Shown here one piece after another: positions 44,894 to 53,291 of a DNA stretch of 64,000 nt. The notes beneath the pieces were generated by a model. That model had not been told where the DNA came from, made no database searches, and saw nothing but the letters and a program-made list of their open reading frames with translations. Positions within the stretch are counted from its first letter, which is position 1, and each line of letters opens with the position of its first letter. The DNA is taken from NCBI RefSeq assembly GCF_030397665.1, contig NZ_JAPUBT010000005.1:310001-374000 (forward strand), given 5' to 3'. Both the position numbers and the translations under genes were made by a program. The DNA comes from Janthinobacterium sp. SUN073 (GTDB lineage Bacteria > Pseudomonadota > Gammaproteobacteria > Burkholderiales > Burkholderiaceae_D).

Positions 44894-45397
44894 ATGAGCC
44901 ATAATTTTGAAACGGCCGGCATGCCGCACGCCGCCCATCCCAACAGCGTTCCCGTCAGCGAGCTGGAAGCCCATCTCGGCTACTGGCTGCGTTTCGTCTC
45001 CAACCACGTTTCCCACAGCTTCCAGAAAAAAGCCGAAGCCAACGGCGTGACGGTGTCCGAATGGGTGGTGCTGCGCGAAATGTTCCGCCTGGGCTGCACC
45101 TCGCCCACAGTGCTGGCGCAAGTGTCCGGCATGAGCAAGGGCGCCGTGTCGAAGCTGATCGACCGCCTGGAAAGCAAGGGCATGGTCAGCAAGTCCATCC
45201 TGCTGGCCGACCGCCGCCAGCATTCGATCGAGCTGACCACGGAAGGCGAAGCGCTGGTGCCCGTGCTGGCCGAGATGGCCGACCAGAACGACGAGGAATT
45301 CTTCGGCAAGCTGCCGCGCCAGCTGCGCGACGACCTGCTCGAGGCAATGAAGGAAGTGGCGCGCACGCATCAGCTCAAGAGCGCGCCCCTGAATTAA
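44894..45397 (+). CDS. MarR-family transcriptional regulator
   Basis: 167 residues. Winged helix with VSEWVVLREMFRLG, the recognition helix VSGMSKGAVSKLIDRLESKGMV and the wing ADRRQHSIELT. ATG at 44894 (MSHNFETAG) follows AAGGAAAAGAA; an ATG eleven codons earlier has no ribosome site. It lies 79 bp before a PLP-dependent dehydratase gene on the same strand. Targets and ligand unknown. Confidence 0.9.
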   Translation: MSHNFETAGMPHAAHPNSVPVSELEAHLGYWLRFVSNHVSHSFQKKAEANGVTVSEWVVLREMFRLGCTSPTVLAQVSGMSKGAVSKLIDRLESKGMVSKSILLADRRQHSIELTTEGEALVPVLAEMADQNDEEFFGKLPRQLRDDLLEAMKEVARTHQLKSAPLN

Positions 45398-45476
45398 GGC
45401 GGCTTGCGGCAAGGGTAGCACGGTGGCACGGGCGCTTCGGCTATGATGCTGGCCTGACCGTTTACCAGGAACACGC

Positions 45477-46394
45477 ATGGCCCTGCACATCGAAACCCCT
45501 CTGCTCAACTCGCGCGCCCTGAGCCTGCACAGCGACCGCGCCATCTGGCTCAAGCTCGAAGCCTTGCAGCCGCCCGGCTCCTTCAAGATCCGCGGCATCG
45601 GCCTCGCCTGCGAAGAATACGCGCGGCGCGGCGCCAGCCGCTTCATCTCTTCTTCCGGCGGCAATGCCGGCATCGCCGTCGCCTACGCGGGACGCCAGCT
45701 GGGCATTCCCGTCATCGTCGTGGTGCCGGAAACGACCAGCGCGCGGGCCAGGGCCCTGATCGCCCAGGAAGGCGCCGAAGTCATCGTGCACGGCGCCGCC
45801 TGGCAAGAGGCCAACGCGCTGGCGCAAGCCATGCTCACGCCGCAAGACGCTTTCCTGCATCCCTTCGACGATCCGCTGCTGTGGCAGGGCCACGCGGGCA
45901 TGATCGATGAAGTGGCCAGCGCTGGCCTGAAACCGGACGCGGTGGTGCTGTCGGTGGGCGGTGGCGGCCTGCTGGCCGGCGTGGCCGAAGGCTTGCAGCG
46001 CAACGGCTGGGACGACGTGGCCCTGGTGGCCGTGGAAACCGAAGGCGCGGCCTCGCTGGCCGCCGCCGTGGCCGCGCGCGAACACGTGGCCCTGCCCGCC
46101 GTGAGCAGCATCGCCACCTCGCTGGCCGCGCGCCAGGTGTGCGCGCAAGCCTACGCCATCAGCCAGACGCGCCTGCTGCACAGCGTGGTGGTCTCGGACA
46201 AGGCCGCCGTCGATGCCTGCCAGCGCTTTATTGACGACCAGCGCCTGGTGGTGGAGCCGGCCTGCGGCGCGGCGCTGGCCGCCGTCTACGGCAAGGTGCC
46301 GGAACTGGCGCCCTACCGCAATGTGCTGGTCATCGTCTGCGGCGGCGTCACGGCCATCACGCAGCAGCTCGACCACTGGACTGCCACTCTGTAA
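45477..46394 (+). CDS. PLP-dependent serine/threonine dehydratase-like enzyme
   Basis: 305 residues, fold type II. The PLP lysine is K37 in PPGSFKIRG, with the SSSGGNAGIAVAYAGR loop binding the carboxylate and GGGGLLAG binding the PLP phosphate. There is no C-terminal ACT regulatory domain, and it has the length and layout of single-domain serine dehydratases of the eukaryotic SDS type. It should deaminate L-serine and/or L-threonine to keto acids. It ends three bases before the convergent GGDEF gene. Confidence 0.9.
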   Translation: MALHIETPLLNSRALSLHSDRAIWLKLEALQPPGSFKIRGIGLACEEYARRGASRFISSSGGNAGIAVAYAGRQLGIPVIVVVPETTSARARALIAQEGAEVIVHGAAWQEANALAQAMLTPQDAFLHPFDDPLLWQGHAGMIDEVASAGLKPDAVVLSVGGGGLLAGVAEGLQRNGWDDVALVAVETEGAASLAAAVAAREHVALPAVSSIATSLAARQVCAQAYAISQTRLLHSVVVSDKAAVDACQRFIDDQRLVVEPACGAALAAVYGKVPELAPYRNVLVIVCGGVTAITQQLDHWTATL

Positions 46395-46397
46395 TAC

Positions 46398-48404
46398 CTA
46401 CGGCGCCGCCTCAAGCAGCGCCACGCCGTCGCGGCCCTGCCCCTTGGCGGCATACAGGGCCTGGTCAGCCAGGTCCAGCAACTGCGCCGGCGTCAGCGCG
46501 CCATCCCGGAAGATGGCGATGCCGACGCTGGTCGTCACCGGCAGCGGGCCGCTGGCCAGGTCGAAGGGCTGGCGGATGGCATCGATGATCTTCGCGCCGA
46601 TCTGGCGCACTTCCGCCGCGCCGTTCACGCCTTCGAAAATGATCACGAATTCATCGCCGGCCAGGCGCGCCACCAGGTCGCTGGCGCGCACGCTGCGCAC
46701 CAGGCGCGCGGCGAATTCCTTCAGCACCTCGTCGCCCGTTTTGTGTCCCAAACTGTCGTTGATGGCCTTGAAACGATCGATATCGAGATAGGCCAGCGCC
46801 ATCGGCGCGCGCGCCACGCGCGTGCGCTGCATGCTTTGCACCAGCTGTTCGTCGAAGCGGCGCCGGTTGGCGATGCCCGTCAGCGTGTCGGTGGCGGCGG
46901 CAAACTGCAGCGCCGTATGCACCGCCTTGGTCTTGGTGATTTCGTGGATCAGGCCATACACGCCCTCCACCGCGCCGCTTTCGCCCACATCGGGAACATA
47001 GCTGGTCTGGAAGGCACGCCGGCCCGCCTCCCCCCCGCCGTCGATGGTGAATTCATATTCAACCTCCTCGCCCGAGAAGGCGCGCTGCAGGTAGGCTTCG
47101 CGCAATTGATACGCTTCTTCGCCCAGCACGTCGCGTATCGACTGCATCATGCTTTCCTTGCGTGACCGGCCGAACCATTTTTCAAACGTGGCGTTGATGA
47201 ACTGGTAGCGATGCTCGCGGTCGATGTAGACGATCACCACGGGGACATGGTCCGTCAGCAGCTTCAAGCGCCGTTCGCTGTCGCGCGTCTGCGCCTCGGC
47301 GATTTCGCGCTCGGCCACCAGCGAGTAAAAATCGCGGCTCAAGTCGCCGATTTCGTCGCGCCGCTCGATTTGCAGCGCCTCGATGCCCAGGCGCTGGCGG
47401 CGGATCTGGTGCACCTGGCGGCGCAAGCGCTCCAGTGGCTGCAACAGGTGCAGCACCACGCGCCAGCCGGCCAGTCCCGCCAGCGCCGCCAGCAGCACGG
47501 CGGCCAGCAGGATCTTGCTGCGAATGGCGTGCAGCGGCGCGAACGCGTCGCTCATGGGATAGACGGACGCCAGTATCCAGCCCGTCGAGGCGATGCGGTG
47601 ATAGGCAAACAAGGCATCGACGCCTTGCGTGGTGGTGCCCGTCAGCCAGCCCTCGAAGCCCTGCATGGCGCGCCGCGTCGGTTCGCTGATGGGGCCATGC
47701 GCGTCGATATGCTGCATGATGCGCGACTTGTCGGGATGCTCGACGATGACGCCTTCGCTGGTCATGATGTACAGATAGCCGCCCGGGCCCGGCTTGAGTG
47801 CGCCCAGGCGCCCCAGGAAATCGGGCTGGCGCAGGTTCACGCTGGCCGCCAGCACATAGCGCATGGCGCCCTGCGCGTCGAACACGGGCTGCGTCACCAC
47901 CACGATGGGCATGCCCGAAATACTGCCGTTGAGCGGCGCGGAAATCACCGAACGCCGGGTCGCCAGCGTCTGGTCGAAATACGGACGGCCTTTCAGGTTC
48001 ATCCCCGCCTGCGGCTTGACGGGGCCCATGCTGGCCAGCAGGGAGCCATCGGTGGCCGCCACGCCGGCCGTGTAGAATTCCTTGCCCAGCACCGTTTGCG
48101 CGGCCAGGAAGCGCTGCAGGCCGGCGCCATCGTGCGCGCCGGTGGCCGCCAGGCTATCCGCCATCGCGCGCAGCACATTGCGCTTCGCGTCGAGTTCTTC
48201 ATCGATGAAAACGGCGGCGCTGGCCAGCGATATATACTGCTGGCGTCCCGTCACGTCGCGCATGCCGCGCTCGGCCACGCTCAGGGTGGCCAGCGCCAGC
48301 GAAGCCACGGCCGCCAGCACGAGCAGGAAGACGACCACGCTCATGCGCGCCTTCAGGCTGGCCGGCAGACGTCGGCGCAGCAATTTGCGCAATCTCATAC
48401 GCAT
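46398..48404 (-). CDS. Membrane diguanylate cyclase, dCACHE-HAMP-PAS-GGDEF
   Basis: 668 residues. Membrane helices near 20-45 (MSVVVFLLVLAAVASLALATLSV) and 300-320 (ILLAAVLLAALAGLAGWRVVL) bracket a periplasmic double-Cache domain (FYTAGVAATDGSLLASMGPV; PIVVVTQPVFDAQGAMRYVLAASV). Then come HAMP, a PAS (LLTDHVPVVIVYIDREHRYQFIN) and GGDEF. The active-site loop reads AGDEF (582-586), a variant still found in working cyclases, and an RxxD (RASD) lies five residues before it. The start is uncertain: ATG at 48404 was taken; a GTG at 48413 is possible. It follows cysC closely on the same strand. Confidence 0.9.
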   Translation of the reverse strand: MRMRLRKLLRRRLPASLKARMSVVVFLLVLAAVASLALATLSVAERGMRDVTGRQQYISLASAAVFIDEELDAKRNVLRAMADSLAATGAHDGAGLQRFLAAQTVLGKEFYTAGVAATDGSLLASMGPVKPQAGMNLKGRPYFDQTLATRRSVISAPLNGSISGMPIVVVTQPVFDAQGAMRYVLAASVNLRQPDFLGRLGALKPGPGGYLYIMTSEGVIVEHPDKSRIMQHIDAHGPISEPTRRAMQGFEGWLTGTTTQGVDALFAYHRIASTGWILASVYPMSDAFAPLHAIRSKILLAAVLLAALAGLAGWRVVLHLLQPLERLRRQVHQIRRQRLGIEALQIERRDEIGDLSRDFYSLVAEREIAEAQTRDSERRLKLLTDHVPVVIVYIDREHRYQFINATFEKWFGRSRKESMMQSIRDVLGEEAYQLREAYLQRAFSGEEVEYEFTIDGGGEAGRRAFQTSYVPDVGESGAVEGVYGLIHEITKTKAVHTALQFAAATDTLTGIANRRRFDEQLVQSMQRTRVARAPMALAYLDIDRFKAINDSLGHKTGDEVLKEFAARLVRSVRASDLVARLAGDEFVIIFEGVNGAAEVRQIGAKIIDAIRQPFDLASGPLPVTTSVGIAIFRDGALTPAQLLDLADQALYAAKGQGRDGVALLEAAP

Positions 48405-48417
48405 CGTCACCACGCCG

Positions 48418-48948
48418 TCACAACCGCTGCTGCAAATGCCGGCACAGGCGCCCGACCGACTCGTCCAGCGCCAGCATGCCCGTGTCCAGGGTCAGCGCGG
48501 CAGCCAGCGGCGCTTCATAAGGCGCGGAAATGCCCGTGAATTGCGCCAACTGCCCCGCGCGCGCCTGCGCATACAGGCCCTTGGGATCGCGCGCCTCGCA
48601 CACGGCCAGCGGCGTGCTGACATGGACTTCGATGAAATGCGCCGCGCCGATAATGTCGGCGGCCATGGCCCGGTCGGCGCGGTACGGCGAAATGAAGGCG
48701 GCGATGACGGCCAATCCCGCCCCGTTCATCAGGCGCGCCACTTCGGCCGTGCGGCGGATGTTTTCATGCCGGTCTTGCGGCGTAAAACCGAGGTCGCGGT
48801 TCAGACCATGGCGCAGCTGGTCGCCGTCGAGCAGCGCCACGGCGCGGCCCTGCGCCTTCAGCGCTTGCGCCAGCGCCAGCGCGATGCTGGTCTTGCCGGC
48901 ACCGCTCAAGCCCGTCAGCCAGACCGTGGGGTGTTGTGCTACTGTCAT
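48418..48948 (-). CDS. cysC: Adenylylsulfate (APS) kinase
   Basis: 176 residues. Walker [10 protein letters not shown] near 13-21, the [15 protein letters not shown] substrate loop, and FISPYRADR plus [22 protein letters not shown] downstream are the CysC signatures. It phosphorylates APS to PAPS. No cysD, cysN or cysH is adjacent; instead it lies 62 bp after nasA on the same strand, so it may be read with the nitrate operon. Start at 48948 (ATG) has AGAGG upstream; a GTG directly before it is an alternative. Confidence 0.92.
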   Translation of the reverse strand: MTVAQHPTVWLTGLSGAGKTSIALALAQALKAQGRAVALLDGDQLRHGLNRDLGFTPQDRHENIRRTAEVARLMNGAGLAVIAAFISPYRADRAMAADIIGAAHFIEVHVSTPLAVCEARDPKGLYAQARAGQLAQFTGISAPYEAPLAAALTLDTGMLALDESVGRLCRHLQQRL

Positions 48949-49010
48949 CACACTGCCTCTCTGTTATAGAGCTGGCAATATAACAAAGCCGTGCCGGAAA
49001 GGACAGATTT

Positions 49011-51680
49011 TCAGGCCGCGCTGCGCGCCTCAAGCAGCAACTGTCGTATCTCGGGCACGCAGGAGCCGCAATTGCCGCCCGCCTTGACGCAGGCAGTCAC
49101 CTGCGCCGTCGTCGTCAGTTTTTGCTCCTGGATGGCGGCGCAAATGGTGTTGCGCCCGACGCCAAAGCACGAGCACACGGTGGGCCCGGCGTCGACGCCC
49201 TTGCCGATGGGCTGGCCCAGCAGCACGCCGGCGCGGTCCGCCGCCTCCATTTGCGCGTGTGCAAACAGGCCCGCCAGCCAGCTGCGCGACGGCAGGTCGG
49301 GACGCGGCGAGACGTACACGCATTGCGCGATGCGCCCTTCATCCAGGTGCACGGCGCGGTACACGCCGGCGCTGGCGTCGGCATAATCGAGCCAGTCGGC
49401 CTTGTCGTCCGTGACGCCGAGCAGCGCGCGCGCCCAGGCGCCGAGATCCTCGATGCGCTGGCGGCCGGCCAGCTCGTAGCGCAGGAATTGCTCGCCCTGG
49501 ATGCGCGTCCAGTGCGCCACGCCGTCCAGGTTCAAGGGCGTGCGGCTCAGCACAAACGCATGCCAGTGCACGCGGAACTGCTCGATGCGCACGGGCGTAT
49601 GCTTGAATTCAGGCTCGCCCGAGACGGGATCGACGACCGGGTTGACGACGGCGCCCACGCGCGCGTCGGAGGCATTCGCATCGCTCCAGTGGATCGGCAC
49701 GAAGACCTGGCCGCGCGCGATCCCGCCGCCATGCACGACCCGCGCCACCATCGCGCCCCAGGCGCTGGAAATGCGCGCCAGCTCGCCTTCGCGCACGCTG
49801 TACAGCAGCGCATCCTGCGGGTGGAGGTCGATGAAGGCCTCGGCGACGTGACCGGATAATTTCGGCGCCTTGCCCGTGCGCGTCATCGTATGCCACTGGT
49901 CGCGCACCCGGCCCGTGTTGAGGATCAGCGGATACTCTTCGTCGGGCGCATTGCGCGGCGCGCGCGGCGGCGTGGGCACGAAACGCGCGCGCCCGTCCGC
50001 ATGGGCGAAGCGGCCGTCGCCGAACAAGCGCGCCCTGCCCTGCGGCCACTGCTGCGGCGCCAGCGCGTCGTATTGCGCCGCATCCAGCTTGTCCAGGCCC
50101 GCCAGATTGAACAGGCGCGCCTGCTCGCCCACATTGCGGAAGGTGGACAGGCGCGCGTGTTCGTCGAAGATAGCCTGCGGCGAGGTGAAATCGAAGCCCG
50201 CATAGCCCATGCGCGTGGCCACCTCGCACAGCACGTCCCAGTCGGCGCGCGCCTCGCCGGGCGCCGGCAAGAAGGCGCGCTGGCGCGAGATGCGCCGCTC
50301 GGAATTGGTCACCGTACCATCTTTCTCACCCCAACCCAGCGCTGGCAGCAACACGTCGGCATGCGTATTCGTGTCCGATTCGGCGCTGATGTCCGACACC
50401 ACCACCAGTTCGCACTTGGCCAGCGCGCGGCGCACCTGGTCCGCATCCGGCATGCTGACCAGGGGATTGGTGGCGATGATCCACACGGCTTTCACCTTGC
50501 CCGCTTCGATGGCGTGGAACAGTTCCACCGCCTTCAAGCCAGGCTTGCTGGCGATGCGGGGAGCATCCCAGAACGTTTGCACCGTGTCGCGGTGCAGCGG
50601 ATTATCCAGTTCCAGGTGCGCCGCCAGCATATTGGCCAGCCCCCCCACTTCGCGTCCGCCCATGGCGTTCGGCTGGCCCGTCAGCGAAAACGGCCCCATG
50701 CCGGGCTGGCCGATGCGCCCCGTCGCCAGGTGGCAGTTGATGATGCTGTTGACCTTGTCCGTACCGGAGGACGACTGGTTCACGCCCTGCGAAAACGCCG
50801 TGACGACCTTGCGCGTGGCGGCAAACGCCTGGTAAAACGCCAGCAAGGCAAGAGGGTCGACCTTGCAGATTTTCGCTACCTGCAGCGGATCGCTGCAATC
50901 CACGTGCGCGGCCGCCAGCGCCGCATCCAGTCCGGAACTGTGCCGCGTGACGAACGCATCGTCGATCGCGCCTTCCCTCGCCAGATAACACAATAAGCCG
51001 TTGAACAGCCACACGTCGGTGCCCGGCTTCACGGGCAAATGGACATCGGCCAGCTCGCAGGTGGCCGTGCGGCGCGGGTCGATCACCACCAGTTTCATGT
51101 GTGGCCGGCTTTCCTTGATGCGGGCGATGCGCTGAAACAGGATCGGATGGCACCAGGCCGTGTTCGAGCCCACCAGCACCACCATGTCGGCCAGTTCCAG
51201 GTCTTCATAGCAGCCCGGCACGATATCCTCGCCGAACGCGCGCTTGTGTCCCGCCACGGCCGACGACATGCACAGGCGCGAATTGGTGTCGATATTCGCG
51301 CTGCCCACATAGCCCTTCATGAACTTGTTGGCCACATAATAATCTTCCGTCAGCAGCTGGCCCGAGACATACAGGGCCACGGCGTCGGGGCCGTGTGCAT
51401 CGATGATGGCGCGCAAGCCGCCGGCCACTTTATCCAGCGCCACGTCCCATGAAGCCGGCTGCAACGCACCATCGACGCGCACTTGCGGCTGCAGCAAACG
51501 GTTGTCCAGATCCAGGGTGTCGCCCAGCGCCGAGCCTTTCACGCACAGGCGCCCCAGATTGGCGGGGTGCGCGGCATCGCCGGCGATGCGGATGGCGCCG
51601 TCGGGCAGGCGTGTCGCTTCCACGCCGCAGCCGACGCCGCAGTACGGGCAAGTGGTTTTTACGGGCGTGCAGCTTGTCAT
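49011..51680 (-). CDS. nasA: Assimilatory nitrate reductase, catalytic subunit with BFD-like tail
   Basis: 889 residues. The N-terminal 4Fe-4S site is C11-x2-C14-x3-C18 in CPYCGVGCGV with C46 in LCVKG. The molybdopterin regions follow (SANIDTNSRLCMSSAVAGHKR; SGQPNAMGGREVGGLANML-like segment; ending HWSDANASDARVGAVVNP). The last ~60 residues are a BFD-type 2Fe-2S domain (CSCFGVGRNTICAAI, then CVKAGGNCGSCVPEIRQLL). It reduces nitrate to nitrite in the cytoplasm, taking electrons from the FAD protein upstream. Start at 51680 (MTSCTPVK) by family length. Confidence 0.95.
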   Translation of the reverse strand: MTSCTPVKTTCPYCGVGCGVEATRLPDGAIRIAGDAAHPANLGRLCVKGSALGDTLDLDNRLLQPQVRVDGALQPASWDVALDKVAGGLRAIIDAHGPDAVALYVSGQLLTEDYYVANKFMKGYVGSANIDTNSRLCMSSAVAGHKRAFGEDIVPGCYEDLELADMVVLVGSNTAWCHPILFQRIARIKESRPHMKLVVIDPRRTATCELADVHLPVKPGTDVWLFNGLLCYLAREGAIDDAFVTRHSSGLDAALAAAHVDCSDPLQVAKICKVDPLALLAFYQAFAATRKVVTAFSQGVNQSSSGTDKVNSIINCHLATGRIGQPGMGPFSLTGQPNAMGGREVGGLANMLAAHLELDNPLHRDTVQTFWDAPRIASKPGLKAVELFHAIEAGKVKAVWIIATNPLVSMPDADQVRRALAKCELVVVSDISAESDTNTHADVLLPALGWGEKDGTVTNSERRISRQRAFLPAPGEARADWDVLCEVATRMGYAGFDFTSPQAIFDEHARLSTFRNVGEQARLFNLAGLDKLDAAQYDALAPQQWPQGRARLFGDGRFAHADGRARFVPTPPRAPRNAPDEEYPLILNTGRVRDQWHTMTRTGKAPKLSGHVAEAFIDLHPQDALLYSVREGELARISSAWGAMVARVVHGGGIARGQVFVPIHWSDANASDARVGAVVNPVVDPVSGEPEFKHTPVRIEQFRVHWHAFVLSRTPLNLDGVAHWTRIQGEQFLRYELAGRQRIEDLGAWARALLGVTDDKADWLDYADASAGVYRAVHLDEGRIAQCVYVSPRPDLPSRSWLAGLFAHAQMEAADRAGVLLGQPIGKGVDAGPTVCSCFGVGRNTICAAIQEQKLTTTAQVTACVKAGGNCGSCVPEIRQLLLEARSAA

Positions 51681-51702
51681 GGGCGTATCCTGTTGGTCGC
51701 TG

Positions 51703-52929
51703 TCAGGCGGCCTGGCCGCACAGGGCCTGGCCAAACAATAAATGGGAGCGCAGCGCGCTGATGTCGCGGCGCTGCTGGATCAGGTCGAAATACCAGGGAC
51801 CGTCCTGCACCTCGCCATACAGTACGGCGCCCACCAGGCGGCTACCCTGCACCACCAGGCGCTTGTAGACACCGCGGCGCGGATCGCGCAGCACCAGGTC
51901 TTCGCTGCCTTCGCCGCCGATGATGTCGCCGGCCGAATACAGATCGATGCCCGTCACTTTCAATTTGGTGGCGCTGGCCTGCTGCACGTAGCGCCGGTGT
52001 CCCGCGCCGGCCAGGTGCGCGCCGCACACGCGCGCCTGCTCCCAGATGGGCGCGACCAGGCCGAAGGTGGCGCGGCGGTGCTGCACGCATTCGCCCACCG
52101 CGTACACGCGCGGGTCATAGCTTTGCAGGCAGTCATCGACGACGATGGCCCGCTCGCAGTGCAGGCCGGCCGCTTGCGCCAGCGCGATGTTGGGGCGCAC
52201 GCCGGCCGTCATCACCACCAGGTCGGCCGGGATCGACGTACCGTCGGCAAAGCGAACGCCCTGCACCCGGTCGGTGCCAAGAATTTCCGCCGTTTGCGCC
52301 TGCATCAAAAACCGCAGGCCGCGCGCTTCCAGTGCCGTTTTCAGCAGCATCGATGCGGGTGCGTCGAGCTGCTGGTTCATCAGGGCGCCGCTCATGTGCA
52401 CCACCGTCACATCCATGCCCTGGCGCTGCAAGCCGTTGGCCGCTTCCAGCCCCAGCAAGCCGCCACCGATGACCACCGCGTGGCGGTGCGTGCGCGCCGC
52501 CTGCAGCATGGTGTCGACGTCGCTGATGTCGCGAAAACCGATCACGCCGGGCAGCGCGTGGCCCGGCACGGGCACGATGAACGGCGTCGAGCCGGTGGCC
52601 AGCAGCAAGCGGTCGTAGGCTACCGTGACGCCGGACCGCGCCTCCACCTTTCGCGCCTGGCGGTCGATGCGCACCACGGGGTCGCCCGCGTGCAGGGTGA
52701 TGCCGTTTTGCGCATACCAGTGGCGCGTGTGCAGCATGATGTCGTCCACCGTCTTTTCGCCGGCCAGCACGGGAGACAGCAAAATGCGGTTGTAATTGCC
52801 GTGCGGTTCGGCGCCGAAGACGGTGATGTCGTACAGGTCGGGGGCCAGTTTCAGCAACTCCTCGACCGTGCGCATGCCGGCCATGCCGTTGCCGACCACG
52901 ACTAAAGACGGCCGCGCGGCGGTGTTCAC
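51703..52929 (-). CDS. FAD/NAD(P)-dependent oxidoreductase, nitrate reductase electron donor (NirB N-terminal-like)
   Basis: 408 residues. FAD motif LVVVGNGMAGMRTVEELL at the N-terminus, NAD motif VVIGGGLLGLEAANGLQRQG near 145 and the C-terminal reductase domain (YSAGDIIGGEGSEDLVLRD). It resembles the first third of NirB as a separate protein and is typically found next to nasA, to which it should pass NAD(P)H electrons. The start is a GTG at 52929 that overlaps the nirD stop by four bases (GTGA), coupling translation. Confidence 0.9.
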   Translation of the reverse strand: MNTAARPSLVVVGNGMAGMRTVEELLKLAPDLYDITVFGAEPHGNYNRILLSPVLAGEKTVDDIMLHTRHWYAQNGITLHAGDPVVRIDRQARKVEARSGVTVAYDRLLLATGSTPFIVPVPGHALPGVIGFRDISDVDTMLQAARTHRHAVVIGGGLLGLEAANGLQRQGMDVTVVHMSGALMNQQLDAPASMLLKTALEARGLRFLMQAQTAEILGTDRVQGVRFADGTSIPADLVVMTAGVRPNIALAQAAGLHCERAIVVDDCLQSYDPRVYAVGECVQHRRATFGLVAPIWEQARVCGAHLAGAGHRRYVQQASATKLKVTGIDLYSAGDIIGGEGSEDLVLRDPRRGVYKRLVVQGSRLVGAVLYGEVQDGPWYFDLIQQRRDISALRSHLLFGQALCGQAA

Positions 52930-53288
52930 AGCGCCACCCACACCATGCCGCCGAACACGCGTGCCGGCCAGGCGGCGACCGAATGCTCGGGCGCTTCCAG
53001 GCACTCGCCGCTGGCCAGGTCGAAATGCTGCTTGTAGATGGGCGAGGCGACGACGACGCGCTCGCCGATGCTGCCCACCAGGCCCCGCGAGAGCACGGAA
53101 GCGCCCGCGTTCGGGTCGACATTGTCGATGGCGTACACGCGCGGCGCGGCATCGCCGACGCGGAACACGGCCACGTGGCGTCCATTCAGCAGCGCGCACA
53201 CGCCCGTGTCGGGCACGATGTCAGTCAGGGGGCAGACGGCCATCCAGTTGTCGGCGGTGGCGCCGGTCAGTTCATTCATCGCATTCAT
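52926..53288 (-). CDS. nirD: Nitrite reductase small subunit
   Basis: 120 residues with a Rieske-like fold (VCPLTDIVPDTGVCALLNGRHVAVFRV, VVASPIYKQHFDLASGECLE) but without the Cys/His pairs that bind the cluster, which is normal for NirD. It partners NirB. Start ATG at 53288 is close to the nirB stop at 53292. Confidence 0.95.
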   Translation of the reverse strand: MNAMNELTGATADNWMAVCPLTDIVPDTGVCALLNGRHVAVFRVGDAAPRVYAIDNVDPNAGASVLSRGLVGSIGERVVVASPIYKQHFDLASGECLEAPEHSVAAWPARVFGGMVWVAL

Positions 53289-53291
53289 GGC

